DNA of 13,161 nucleotides from an uncultured Rhodospirillales bacterium (GTDB taxonomy: Bacteria > Pseudomonadota > Alphaproteobacteria > Acetobacterales > Acetobacteraceae). Both the position numbers and the translations under genes were made by a program. The stretch lies in assembly GCA_903932545.1 (NCBI GenBank), contig CAIZGT010000185.1:1-13161 (forward strand), in the 5' to 3' direction. Positions 5,409 through 13,161 of this stretch are shown piece after piece. The notes below the pieces were generated by a model. That model had not been told where the DNA came from. It searched no databases and saw nothing but the letters and a program-made list of their open reading frames with translations. Numbering within the stretch: the stretch's first letter is position 1; each line of letters starts with the position of its first letter.

Positions 5409-6834
5409 TGGCAAGCTGCTGCTGGTGGCGCGCCGTGTTGTGATGGCGGCGAACCCGGCGGCCCAACGTGCCGGGCTGCTGGCGGGGATGAAACTCGCCC
5501 GCGCGCAGGCATTGGTGCCCGATCTGCTCTGCCTGCCCGCCGACCCAGACGCCGATGCGGCTGCGCTGGAGCGGCTGGCGCTGTGGGCCTTGCAGCGTTA
5601 CGCGCCGCTTGTGGCGTTGTACGCCGCAGATGGGCTGGTGATTGACATCACCGGGGCGGCACATCTGCATGGTGGTGAGCGCGCCTTGCTGGCCGATCTC
5701 TGCAACCGCCTCGCCACCACCGGCATCACCGCGCGGGCGGCGGTGTCGGATACGGCGGCGGCGGCATGTGCCTTCGCGCGGTATCAGGCTGAGGCGCAAT
5801 TGGTGGTGCCGCCCGGCGAGACCGAGGCGGCATTGCTGCCCTTGCCGCTCGCCAGCCTGCTCCTGCCGGATGAGATGCTGCTGGCGTTGCATGGGCTTGG
5901 ATTTCGCCGCATTGCCGATCTTGCCGACCAACCGCGCGCACCGCTGGCGCGCCGCTTCGGGCGGGGGCTGATCGAGCGCCTCGATCTGGCATTTGGCCGC
6001 ATTCAGGCGCCGATCCAGCCGATCCGCCCGCCCGATTTGCTGTCGGCTGAGCAGAATTTCATCGATCCGATTGCCTCACCTGAGGCGCTGGCGCTGCATA
6101 TTGGCCACCTCATCGCGCGTTTGTGCAGCCAGATGGAGGTCCGCGACCTCGGTGCGCGACGGCTTGATCTGCTGTTCCACCGCGTCGATGGTGAGGTGAA
6201 GGCGCTGCGCATCGGCACCGCCCGACCGAACCGGGATGTGCCGCGCCTCACCCGCTTGCTCACCGATCGGTTGGAGCGGGTTGATCCCGGCCTCGGCGTT
6301 GAAACGCTGCGCCTCGTCGCCACCTTGGCCGAGCCGTTGCAGCCGCGGCAGGCGGTGTCTGTGCTCACCGAAGCCAGCGCCCCTGATCTGTCCGGGCTGA
6401 TCGATACCCTCACCAACCGCCTTGGTGCCTCGCGCGTCTATCGCATGACGCCGGTTGAGAGCGACGTGCCGGAACGCAGCCAACGCCGCATTGACGCCAA
6501 TGCCCCGGCTTTGCGTCGAACCTGGCAGACGCAGTGGCATCGTCCGGCCAGCCTGTTACCGCGACCGGAGCCAATCGAGACTGTGGCGCTTTTGCCCGAC
6601 AACCCGCCGGTAAGTTTCACATGGCGCGGTGTGCGGCGGCGGGTGTGGCGGGCGGATGGGCCAGAGCGGATCTTCGGCGAATGGTGGAAGCGCGATGCCG
6701 AGCTTGCCGCCGTTCGCGACTATTTCCGCGTTGAGGACGAGAGCGGCGCACGATTCTGGATCTATCGCGCAGGCGATGGCGAGGATGCCGATACCGGCTC
6801 GCACGCCTGGTTCATGCACGGCCTGTTCGGATGA
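5323..6834 (+). CDS. imuB: ImuB, catalytically inactive Y-family polymerase homologue
   Basis: A scaffold protein that bridges DnaE2, ImuA and the sliding clamp during translesion synthesis. The 503 residues follow the Y-family order: palm/fingers-like N-terminus (SLFLPNWPTDRL, 6-17), a degenerate motif around VIDITGAAHL (106-115) where active polymerases carry an Asp-Glu pair, helix-hairpin-helix region (LALHGLGFRRIADLADQP, 187-204), little-finger-like domain (about 240-345), and a conserved ImuB-type tail ending RPEPIE (414-419), FGEWW (451-455), RDYFRVEDE (465-473) and WFMHGLFG (496-503). The acidic catalytic residues are absent, as known for ImuB. The expected clamp-binding stretch near 343-348 reads QAVSVL, a poor match to QLxLF. 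Its stop overlaps the dnaE2 start by 4 nt (ATGA), pointing to translational coupling. Confidence 0.92.
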   Translation: MPRVVSLFLPNWPTDRLCRDMGANAPPSDGKLLLVARRVVMAANPAAQRAGLLAGMKLARAQALVPDLLCLPADPDADAAALERLALWALQRYAPLVALYAADGLVIDITGAAHLHGGERALLADLCNRLATTGITARAAVSDTAAAACAFARYQAEAQLVVPPGETEAALLPLPLASLLLPDEMLLALHGLGFRRIADLADQPRAPLARRFGRGLIERLDLAFGRIQAPIQPIRPPDLLSAEQNFIDPIASPEALALHIGHLIARLCSQMEVRDLGARRLDLLFHRVDGEVKALRIGTARPNRDVPRLTRLLTDRLERVDPGLGVETLRLVATLAEPLQPRQAVSVLTEASAPDLSGLIDTLTNRLGASRVYRMTPVESDVPERSQRRIDANAPALRRTWQTQWHRPASLLPRPEPIETVALLPDNPPVSFTWRGVRRRVWRADGPERIFGEWWKRDAELAAVRDYFRVEDESGARFWIYRAGDGEDADTGSHAWFMHGLFG

Positions 6835-9800
6835 GCGCGCCCCGCTACGTCGAACTCCAATGCGTCTCGCATTTCAGCTTCCTGCATGGCGCAAGTTCGG
6901 CAGACGCGTTGTTCGCCCGCGCCGCCGCATTGGGGATTGAAGCGCTGGCGATCACCGATCACCACAGCCTTGCCGGCATCGTGCGCGCCCATGTCGCCGC
7001 CCGCGCGCATGGGGTGCGGCTGATTGTCGGATGCAGGCTCGATCTGTCCTGCGGTATGGCGGTTCTGGTTTATCCCACCGACCGCCCGGCCTATGCCCGG
7101 CTCTGCCGTCTGCTCTCGCTCGGCAAGCGCCGCGCAGGGAAGGGGCGTTGCTTGCTGCATTGGGCCGATCTGGCCGAAGCAGCCGAAGGGTTGGTGGCGA
7201 TGCTGGTGCCGGGTGAGGCGGATGCGGTCTGCGCCGAGCAACTCCACCGTCTGGCCGATGTGTTTGGCCGCAATGCCTTCATGGCCCTCACGTTGCGCCG
7301 TCGCCCCAATGATGCGTTGCGGCTGTTCGATCTCGCCAATCTGGCCACCCAAGCCCGCGTTGGCTGCGTGGCCACCAACGACGTGCGGTTCGCCACCCCC
7401 GCCGAGCGCATCTTGCAAGACGTGCTGACCTGCATCCGCCACGGCTGCACAATCGACGATGCCGGTTTCCGTCGCGAGCGTTACGCCGACCGTCATCTCA
7501 AACCCCCGCGTGAGATGGCACGCCTGTTCGCCCGCCACCCCGAAGCCTTCGCGCGCGGGCTGGATGTGGCCAATCTCTGTCGCTTCTCGCTCGACGAACT
7601 CACCTATCAATACCCGCGTGAAGTGGTGCAACCCGGCTGCACACCGCAGCAGACGCTGGAGCAACTCACCTGGGAAGGTGCCGCCTCGCGCTATCCGTCC
7701 GGTGTGCCAGAGAAGGTGGTGGCAATTCTGCGCCATGAGTTGGGGCTGATCGCCAAGCTCGACTACGCGCCGTATTTCCTCACGGTGAACGCCATCGTCC
7801 GCTTCGCGCGCAGCCAGGGGATTTTATGCCAAGGGCGCGGCTCGGCGGCGAATTCGGCGGTGTGCTACGTGCTGGGCATCACCGCAATTGATCCGGACAC
7901 CAACAATCTGCTGTTCGAGCGCTTCGTCTCTGAGGAGCGCCGCGAGCCGCCGGATATTGATGTCGATTTTGAGCATGAGAAGCGCGAGATCGTGCTGCAA
8001 TGGGTGTTCAACACCTATGGCCGCGACCGCGCCGCGTTGTGCGCTGTTGTCACCCGTTACCGCGCGCGCGGCGCGTTGCGCGATGTCGGCCGCGCGTTGG
8101 GGGTGCCAGAGGATGTGCTGCGCTTGCTTGCCGGGCAGATCTCGCACTGGTCGCGCGAGGCAATTGGCCCCGATGGCCTAGCCGAACTCGGCCTCAACGC
8201 GCAGGACCGCCGCCTCTGCCTCGTCCTCGCATTGACCGCAGCATTGATCGGCACGCCGCGCCATCTCTCGCAACACCCTGGCGGCTTCGTACTGACAGAT
8301 ACGCGGTTGGATGAATTGGTGCCGATTGAACCTGCCGCGATGATGGATCGGCAGGTGATCGAATGGGACAAGGATGACCTGGACGCGCTGAAATTCATGA
8401 AGGTCGATTGCCTCGCCTTGGGCATGCTGTCGTGCATGCGGCGCGGCTTTGATCTGCTGCGCGACCATAAGGGCATTGCACTCAACCTCGCCACCATCCC
8501 CGCCGAAGATCCCGCCACCTATGCGATGATCCGACGTGCAGACACAGTCGGTGTGTTCCAGATCGAGAGCCGGGCGCAGATGTCGATGCTGCCCCGGATG
8601 AAGCCCGCCACCTTCTACGATTTGGTGATCGAGGTTGCCATCGTCCGCCCCGGCCCGATCCAGGGCGATATGGTACATCCTTATCTGCGCCGCCGGGAGG
8701 GGCGGGAGCCGGTATTTTACCCAACTGAGGCGCTGAAAAACGTGCTCGGCAAAACCCTCGGCGTGCCGCTGTTTCAAGAGCAGGCGATGCGGGTGGCGAT
8801 TGAATGTGCGGGTTTCAGCCCCGGGGAGGCCGATCAGTTGCGCCGGGCAATGGCGACGTTCAAGCACACCGGCACCATCTCCAACTTCCACATCAAGCTG
8901 GTGGAAGGGATGGCGGCGAATGGTTATGGGCGTGATTTCGCCGAGGCGATTTTCCGCCAGTTGGAGGGGTTCGGCAGCTACGGCTTCCCCGAAAGCCATG
9001 CCGCCTCGTTCGCGTTGATCGCCTACGCCTCGTCCTGGTTGAAATGCCACCACCCCGACGTGTTTTGCGCCGCCCTGCTCAACGCGCAACCGATGGGCTT
9101 CTACGCCCCGGCGCAGATCGTGCGCGATGCGCGCGGGCATGGGGTGGAGGTGCGTCCGGTCTGCGTCAGTCGCTCGCGCTGGGATTGCACGTTGGAGCCT
9201 GTGCGTGATGGTTTTGCCGTGCGCCTTGGCCTGCGCATGGTGGCAGGCATCCGCAATGCAGACGCTGCCTTGCTGCTGGCGGCACGTGGCGAGCGGGCTT
9301 TCACCTCGATGGATGATCTCTGGCGACGGGCGGGGCTCAGTCAGGCTGCTCTGGTGGTGCTCGCCGAGGCGGATGCTTTCCTGTCTGCATTCGCGCTGGC
9401 CCGGCGGGAGGCGCTGTGGGCGATCAAGGCGCTGCCCGCTGCCCCGCTGCCGCTGTTCGCCGCCGCCGATTCAGCGGGAGACGAGCCGGGCGTGATGCTG
9501 CGCGCGATGCCGGAATCAGATGAGGTGGTGGCCGATTACGCCCATCTCGGCCTCAGTCTGCGTGCCCACCCGCTCAGCTTTCTGCGCGATAGCCTCCGTC
9601 AACGTGGCTTGCTGACCTGTGTTGAAGCCAACACGGCGCGTGACGGGCGCCGCCTCAGCACGGCGGGTTTGGTGTTGATGCGCCAACGCCCCGGCTCGGC
9701 GAAGGGCGTGATGTTCATCACCATCGAGGACGAAACCGGCATCACCAATCTTGTTGTCTGGCAGAGCGTGGCGCAGGCGCAGCGCCAAATCGTGCTTGGC

Positions 9801-10028
9801 GCCCGCCTTTTGGGCGTGCGTGGGCGCCTGCAACGCGAGGGGGAGGTAGTGCATCTGGTGGCCGAGGAGTTGACCGATCTCTCCCCGCTGCTGGCGGGTC
9901 TGGCCGAAACCGGGGGCGATTTCCCCTTGCCGCATGGGCGCGGGGATGAGTTTCACCACGGCATTCCCGGCCCTGATCCGCGCGGCGCGGGGGACGCGAT
10001 CAAGGTGAAGGCGCGGGATTTCCGGTGA
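6831..10028 (+). CDS. dnaE2: DnaE2 (ImuC), error-prone DNA polymerase III alpha subunit
   Basis: A C-family polymerase that copies damaged templates and causes SOS mutagenesis with ImuA and ImuB. At 1065 residues it is full length. Domains: degenerate PHP domain from the N-terminus (SHFSFLHGAS, 13-22; ITDHHSLAG, 41-49); palm with the GRGSAANSAVCY motif (335-346) and the PDIDVDF motif supplying Asp377 and Asp379; third catalytic Asp526 in KVDCLAL; VRPGPIQGD (605-613), LFQEQAM (647-653) and FGSYGFPESHAASFALIAY (714-732) in the fingers; then helix-hairpin-helix (LRMVAGIR, 801-808); OB fold (about 945-1010); and the family ending ARDFR. It starts within the imuB stop codon, so expression should be coupled. 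It is distinguished from replicative DnaE1 by its shorter length and the DnaE2-type C-terminus. It ends 13 bp from the converging cbbR. Confidence 0.96.
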   Translation: MSAPRYVELQCVSHFSFLHGASSADALFARAAALGIEALAITDHHSLAGIVRAHVAARAHGVRLIVGCRLDLSCGMAVLVYPTDRPAYARLCRLLSLGKRRAGKGRCLLHWADLAEAAEGLVAMLVPGEADAVCAEQLHRLADVFGRNAFMALTLRRRPNDALRLFDLANLATQARVGCVATNDVRFATPAERILQDVLTCIRHGCTIDDAGFRRERYADRHLKPPREMARLFARHPEAFARGLDVANLCRFSLDELTYQYPREVVQPGCTPQQTLEQLTWEGAASRYPSGVPEKVVAILRHELGLIAKLDYAPYFLTVNAIVRFARSQGILCQGRGSAANSAVCYVLGITAIDPDTNNLLFERFVSEERREPPDIDVDFEHEKREIVLQWVFNTYGRDRAALCAVVTRYRARGALRDVGRALGVPEDVLRLLAGQISHWSREAIGPDGLAELGLNAQDRRLCLVLALTAALIGTPRHLSQHPGGFVLTDTRLDELVPIEPAAMMDRQVIEWDKDDLDALKFMKVDCLALGMLSCMRRGFDLLRDHKGIALNLATIPAEDPATYAMIRRADTVGVFQIESRAQMSMLPRMKPATFYDLVIEVAIVRPGPIQGDMVHPYLRRREGREPVFYPTEALKNVLGKTLGVPLFQEQAMRVAIECAGFSPGEADQLRRAMATFKHTGTISNFHIKLVEGMAANGYGRDFAEAIFRQLEGFGSYGFPESHAASFALIAYASSWLKCHHPDVFCAALLNAQPMGFYAPAQIVRDARGHGVEVRPVCVSRSRWDCTLEPVRDGFAVRLGLRMVAGIRNADAALLLAARGERAFTSMDDLWRRAGLSQAALVVLAEADAFLSAFALARREALWAIKALPAAPLPLFAAADSAGDEPGVMLRAMPESDEVVADYAHLGLSLRAHPLSFLRDSLRQRGLLTCVEANTARDGRRLSTAGLVLMRQRPGSAKGVMFITIEDETGITNLVVWQSVAQAQRQIVLGARLLGVRGRLQREGEVVHLVAEELTDLSPLLAGLAETGGDFPLPHGRGDEFHHGIPGPDPRGAGDAIKVKARDFR

Positions 10029-10041
10029 CAGCCAAAATGGG

Positions 10042-10986
10042 CTATGGCGTTGCCGCCAACAGCGCGCCATTCCGATGTTCCAGCGTGTCGATGATGGTTT
10101 GGCCGCGTTCGAGCAGAAATCTGAGAACATGCGTGTGGATCGGCAACATCGGCATGCCTTGCCGATGCGCGATATACCATGATCGCCGCAGCGGCAGGCC
10201 TTCGATTGGCAATTCCTTCAGCAAGCCGAGGCGCAATTCCAAGCCGATGGTGTGGCGTGACAGCAAAGCCAAACCCATCCCCGCTATCACCGCCTGTTTG
10301 ATGGTTTCATTGCTGCTGGTCGTCATCGAGATACGGGGGCGCAGGCCGAAGCCGCCAAAAAAATCATCCATCAATTGCCGCGTGCCGGAGCCCACTTCGC
10401 GCGCGATGAACGGCTCGCCGATAACGCTGGTCAGCGGCAGATGATCGTATGCGGTCAGCATATGCTCCGGCGCCGCGGCGATGATGGACGGGTTGCTGAC
10501 GAACGGCACAGCACTGATAGGAAGGTCTGCTGGCACTTGCCCGGTCACCGCAAGGTCAACTTTGCCCGATACCAAGGCATCGAAAATCTCCTGCCGATTG
10601 CCATCATAGAGGGAAATTTCCGTGCCGGGATTCTCGGCCTGAAAGCGCGCGAGAATATGTGGTACAATGTATTTTGCCGTGGAAATCAGCCCAATACTCA
10701 AACGCCCGCCCGTCAGCCCGTTCATCGCGCGCAACGCCTGATCGGCATCCTTTAAGGCGAGCAGCACCGACTGCGCGTAGCCCAGCAAAGTGATTCCGGG
10801 CGTTGTCAGCACCGACTTCTTGCCGACGCGCTCGAACAGCGCAAAGCCCACCATGCTCTCCAACTGCTTGATCTGAAACGACACAGCGGCAGGGGTGATG
10901 TGCAGCTTTTCCGCCACCAGCGCGAATGACTCGAGCTGCGTGGCCTCAGCGAAGATTTGCAATTGGCGAATGGTGACGTTGCGCAT
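10042..10986 (-). CDS. cbbR: LysR-type regulator of the Calvin-cycle operon
   Basis: A DNA-binding activator that, in autotrophic proteobacteria, responds to metabolites such as RuBP or NADPH and switches on cbb genes. The 314 residues have an N-terminal winged helix-turn-helix (about 5-63: IRQLQIF at 6-12, recognition helix TPAAVSFQIKQLE at 31-43, FERVGKKSVLT at 51-61) followed by a linker helix (about 70-92) and a LysR effector domain (GRLSIGLISTAKYIVPHIL, positions about 95-113; SGKVDLAVTG; REVGSGTR; VIAGMGLALLSRH). Divergent placement next to cbbL is the classic cbbR arrangement and supports the name. The start at 10986 has only a weak ribosome binding site. The GTATC-N7-GATAC dyad immediately before the start codon suggests autoregulation. 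It converges with dnaE2. Confidence 0.92.
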   Translation of the reverse strand: MRNVTIRQLQIFAEATQLESFALVAEKLHITPAAVSFQIKQLESMVGFALFERVGKKSVLTTPGITLLGYAQSVLLALKDADQALRAMNGLTGGRLSIGLISTAKYIVPHILARFQAENPGTEISLYDGNRQEIFDALVSGKVDLAVTGQVPADLPISAVPFVSNPSIIAAAPEHMLTAYDHLPLTSVIGEPFIAREVGSGTRQLMDDFFGGFGLRPRISMTTSSNETIKQAVIAGMGLALLSRHTIGLELRLGLLKELPIEGLPLRRSWYIAHRQGMPMLPIHTHVLRFLLERGQTIIDTLEHRNGALLAATP

Positions 10987-11132
10987 CCCGTATCATTAAG
11001 GGATACCTTGTGAATAACGCAAATTCTTTCGCGTTTGAATGATCATTCCGTTGTCCTAGGGTTGGTTAAGACGAAAGTGATCTCGGTCAACGCGCCGGGT
11101 TGCAGAACAAAGTCCAATCCTGGGAGTAGGCC
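10987..11132. promoter_or_regulatory. cbbR/cbbL divergent control region with three dyads
   Basis: This 146-bp gap contains three inverted repeats: GTATC-N7-GATAC (10990-11006), GAAT-N7-ATTC (11012-11026) and the perfect palindrome GAATGATCATTC (11037-11048). Their centres are about 21 and 23 bp apart, roughly two helical turns, as expected for a LysR-type tetramer contacting successive sites on one DNA face. A CCTAGG palindrome lies at 11055-11060. I could not find a clean TNA-N7-TNA CbbR core or a strong -35/-10. The cbbL ribosome binding site GGGAG is at 11122-11126. Confidence 0.55.
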
Positions 11133-12596
11133 ATGAACAAGCCGGTCGATATTAAAATCACTGACATGAAAGAACGCTACAAATCCGGCGTTCTGAAATA
11201 TAAGCAAATGGGCTATTGGGAGCCGGACTACGAGCCGAAGGACACCGACATCCTCGCCGTGTTCCGTCTCACGCCGCAGGATGGTGTGGATCCGGAAGAA
11301 GCCGCCGCCGCCGTCGCCGGTGAAAGCTCAACCGCAACCTGGACCGTGGTCTGGACCGACCGTCTGACCGACAGCGAATATTACCGGGCCAAGGCCTACA
11401 AGGTTGAGCCGGTTCCTGGCTCGCCGGACCAGGATTTTGCCTATATCGCCTATGATCTCGACCTGTTTGAGGAAGGCTCGATTGCCAACCTCACGGCGTC
11501 CATCATCGGCAACGTGTTCGGCTTCAAGCCGCTCAAGGCGCTGCGCTTGGAAGACATGCGCATGCCCACGCATTACCTCAAAACCTTCCAAGGCCCAGCC
11601 ACCGGCATCGTGGTCGAGCGTGAGCGAATGAACGTCTATGGCCGCCCACTGCTCGGCGCCACCATGAAGCCAAAGCTTGGTCTCTCCGGCCGCAACTATG
11701 GCCGCGTGGTGTACGAGGCGCTCAAGGGCGGGCTGGACTTCACCAAGGACGACGAGAACATCAACTCGCAGCCTTTCATGCATTGGCGTGACCGCTTTCT
11801 GTATTGCATGGAAGCCGTCAACAAGGCGCAGGCAGAGACTGGGGAAATCAAAGGCACCTATCTCAACGTCACCGCCGCCACGATGGAAGACATGTACGAG
11901 CGCGCCGAGTTCGCCAAGTCGCTCGGCAGCATCGTCATCATGATCGATCTGGTGATCGGCTACACCGCCATCCAATCCATGGCGAAATGGTGCCGCCGCA
12001 ACGACATGATCCTGCATCTCCACCGCGCCGGTCACTCGACTTACACGCGCCAAAAGAACCACGGCGTGTCGTTCCGCGTCATTGCCAAGTGGATGCGCAT
12101 GGCGGGTGTTGACCACATCCATGCCGGCACCGTGGTGGGCAAGCTTGAGGGCGATCCGAACGTTATCAAAGGCATCTACGACATCTGTCGCGAGAACAAC
12201 GTGCCCAAGAACCTGCAACACGGCATTTTCTTCGACCAACCTTGGGCGAGCCTGAAGAAGTTGATGCCGGTGGCCTCGGGCGGCATTCACGCGGGCCAGA
12301 TGCACCAATTGCTGACCTATCTGGGTGATGACGTGGTGATGCAGTTCGGCGGCGGCACCATCGGTCATCCGATGGGCATTCAGGCCGGCGCGATTGCCAA
12401 CCGCGTGGCACTGGAAACGATGGTGAAGGCGCGCAACGAAGGCCGCGATATCTGGAACGAGGGGCCGGAAATTCTGTCGCAGGCAGCCCGCTGGTGCCAA
12501 CCGCTGCGGGCCGCGCTGGATACCTGGAAAGACGTCACCTTCGACTACGCATCGACCGATTCCGTCGATTTCGTCCCCACCCCGTCCGTCGCCTGA
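11133..12596 (+). CDS. cbbL: RuBisCO large subunit, red-type form I (IC)
   Basis: Catalyses carboxylation of ribulose 1,5-bisphosphate to two 3-phosphoglycerates, as the L8S8 enzyme with CbbS. The 487-residue chain has the red-type N-terminus (ERYKSGVLKYKQMGYWEPDY, 14-33). Catalytic residues are all present: Lys179 and Lys181 (TMKPKLGLS); the carbamylated Lys205 with Asp207 and Glu208 (GLDFTKDDEN); His297, Arg298 and His301 (HLHRAGHST); loop-6 Lys337 (VVGKLEGD); Ser382 (ASGGIHAGQM); and the FGGGT phosphate loop (405-409). The compact red-type sequence and the long small subunit place it in form IC. GGGAG at 11122-11126 sets the start. It leads cbbL-cbbS-rpe under a divergent cbbR. Confidence 0.98.
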   Translation: MNKPVDIKITDMKERYKSGVLKYKQMGYWEPDYEPKDTDILAVFRLTPQDGVDPEEAAAAVAGESSTATWTVVWTDRLTDSEYYRAKAYKVEPVPGSPDQDFAYIAYDLDLFEEGSIANLTASIIGNVFGFKPLKALRLEDMRMPTHYLKTFQGPATGIVVERERMNVYGRPLLGATMKPKLGLSGRNYGRVVYEALKGGLDFTKDDENINSQPFMHWRDRFLYCMEAVNKAQAETGEIKGTYLNVTAATMEDMYERAEFAKSLGSIVIMIDLVIGYTAIQSMAKWCRRNDMILHLHRAGHSTYTRQKNHGVSFRVIAKWMRMAGVDHIHAGTVVGKLEGDPNVIKGIYDICRENNVPKNLQHGIFFDQPWASLKKLMPVASGGIHAGQMHQLLTYLGDDVVMQFGGGTIGHPMGIQAGAIANRVALETMVKARNEGRDIWNEGPEILSQAARWCQPLRAALDTWKDVTFDYASTDSVDFVPTPSVA

Positions 12597-12613
12597 ACCA
12601 GGAGCACTGAACC

Positions 12614-13030
12614 ATGAAAATCACCCAGGGGCAGTTCTCATTTCTGCCAGAACTCACCGATGACGAGATTAAGCTGCAAGTGCAATACGCGCTGAACAAT
12701 GGCTGGGCAGTGGCGTTGGAATTCACCAACGACCCGCATCCGCGCAACTCCTATTGGGCGATGTGGGGCCACCCAATGTTCGACCTCGCCGACCCGGCGG
12801 GCGTGATGATGGAGCTCAAAGCGTGCCGGGAGGCACATGGCGAGTGCTATGTCCGCATGCTCGCGTTCGACAATGTGAAGGGCTGGGAGTCGATCCGCAT
12901 GTCCTTCATCGTCAACCGTCCCGCGCAGGAATTCGGTTTTGAACTGATCCGCCAGGAAGGCGAGGGGCGGCAGATCCACTACACGCTGCGCTCCGTCACC
13001 ACGGCGGCGATTGCAGCACAGCAATACTAA
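12614..13030 (+). CDS. cbbS: RuBisCO small subunit, red-type form I (IC)
   Basis: The 138-residue small subunit that caps the L8 core and shapes its specificity. Seen: MKITQGQFSFLPELTDDEI start, the WAVALEFTNDPHPRNSYW segment (31-48), MWGHPMFD (50-57), and ECYVRMLAFDNVKG (77-90). A C-terminal extension of about 30 residues (GFELIRQEGEGRQIHYTLRS, about 108-127, then AAIAAQQY) is characteristic of red-type small subunits and forms a hairpin in the central channel. GGAG (12601-12604) lies 9 nt before the start, 17 bp after cbbL, so the two are co-translated from one message. The next gene is an epimerase rather than the cbbX activase that often follows. Confidence 0.97.
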   Translation: MKITQGQFSFLPELTDDEIKLQVQYALNNGWAVALEFTNDPHPRNSYWAMWGHPMFDLADPAGVMMELKACREAHGECYVRMLAFDNVKGWESIRMSFIVNRPAQEFGFELIRQEGEGRQIHYTLRSVTTAAIAAQQY

Positions 13031-13044
13031 GCGAGGCCAAGATC

Positions 13045-13161
13045 ATGTCCGCATTCCGCATCGCCCCGTCGATCCTCTCTGCCGACTTTGCCCGCCTGGG
13101 CGAGGAGATCACCCGCGTGGTGGATGCGGGAGCGGAGTTGATCCATTTCGACGTGATGGAC
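13045..13161 (+). CDS. rpe: ribulose-phosphate 3-epimerase, 5' part only
   Basis: Interconverts D-ribulose 5-phosphate and D-xylulose 5-phosphate, used in RuBP regeneration and the pentose phosphate pathway; inside cbb operons it is also called cbbE. The first 39 residues are visible. They show the family opening IAPSILSADFARLGEEI with the substrate-contacting Ser (9) and the metal/acid-base segment HFDVMD (His34, Asp36, Met38), which belong to the TIM-barrel active site. GAGG at 13033-13036 is 8 nt before the ATG, and the gap to cbbS is 14 bp, so it belongs to the same operon. The rest lies beyond the window edge. Confidence 0.95.
   Translation, partial: MSAFRIAPSILSADFARLGEEITRVVDAGAELIHFDVMD

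Noticed and set aside
6762..7736. 324-residue minus-strand open frame across the imuB-dnaE2 junction
   Set aside because: It overlaps two conserved genes in opposite sense and shows no family features.
8178..9140. 320-residue minus-strand open frame inside dnaE2
   Set aside because: Antisense shadow of the polymerase core, where the plus strand carries the catalytic motifs.
11328..12500. 390-residue open frame antisense to cbbL
   Set aside because: It is the complement of a strongly conserved gene in GC-rich DNA, has no recognisable protein family and no ribosome binding site of note; a shadow frame.

Overview
This is a GC-rich, gene-dense chromosomal segment, most likely from an alphaproteobacterium. 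The evidence for that is a perfect alphaproteobacterial-type LexA direct repeat (GTTC-N7-GTTC, read on the minus strand) in front of an imuA-imuB-dnaE2 mutagenesis cassette, a red-type (form IC) RuBisCO operon with a divergent cbbR, and an FNR-type box. Rhodospirillales/Acetobacteraceae is a plausible home, but this is a guess from overall gene content and the genus cannot be fixed from the sequence.

Layout. (a) 1-2133, small-molecule metabolism: a minus-strand IlvD/Edd-type sugar-acid dehydratase running off the left edge, then a plus-strand type II 3-dehydroquinate dehydratase (aroQ) and a classical short-chain dehydrogenase. A LacI-operator-like dyad sits in the divergent gap between the dehydratase and aroQ. 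(b) 2274-4509, minus strand: two secreted beta-propeller proteins in tandem, one NHL-like and one PQQ/arylsulfotransferase-like, 19 bp apart and apparently one operon. (c) 4510-4643: a compact divergent control region with a perfect FNR-type box and a perfect LexA box. (d) 4644-10028: imuA, imuB and dnaE2, overlapping one another, the SOS-induced translesion mutasome. (e) 10042-10986, minus strand: cbbR, convergent with dnaE2. (f) 10987-11132: the cbbR/cbbL control region with three short dyads about two helical turns apart. (g) 11133 to the right edge: cbbL, cbbS and the start of ribulose-phosphate 3-epimerase, a Calvin-Benson-Bassham (CBB) operon.

How the genes work together. CbbR should sense Calvin-cycle metabolites and activate cbbL-cbbS-rpe; RuBisCO fixes CO2 and the epimerase helps regenerate its substrate. 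ImuA, ImuB and DnaE2 act together in damage-induced mutagenic replication under LexA. The dehydratase/aroQ/SDR group looks catabolic or accessory, because aroQ here lacks the accB-accC partners it usually has in alphaproteobacteria. The propeller pair has no assignable substrate.

No wholly new system is evident. The points most worth a second look are the regulatory architecture at 4562-4631, the aroQ-dehydratase-SDR grouping, the unexplained secreted propeller pair, and the absence of cbbX between cbbS and rpe. No tRNA, rRNA, CRISPR array, insertion sequence or integrase was seen.
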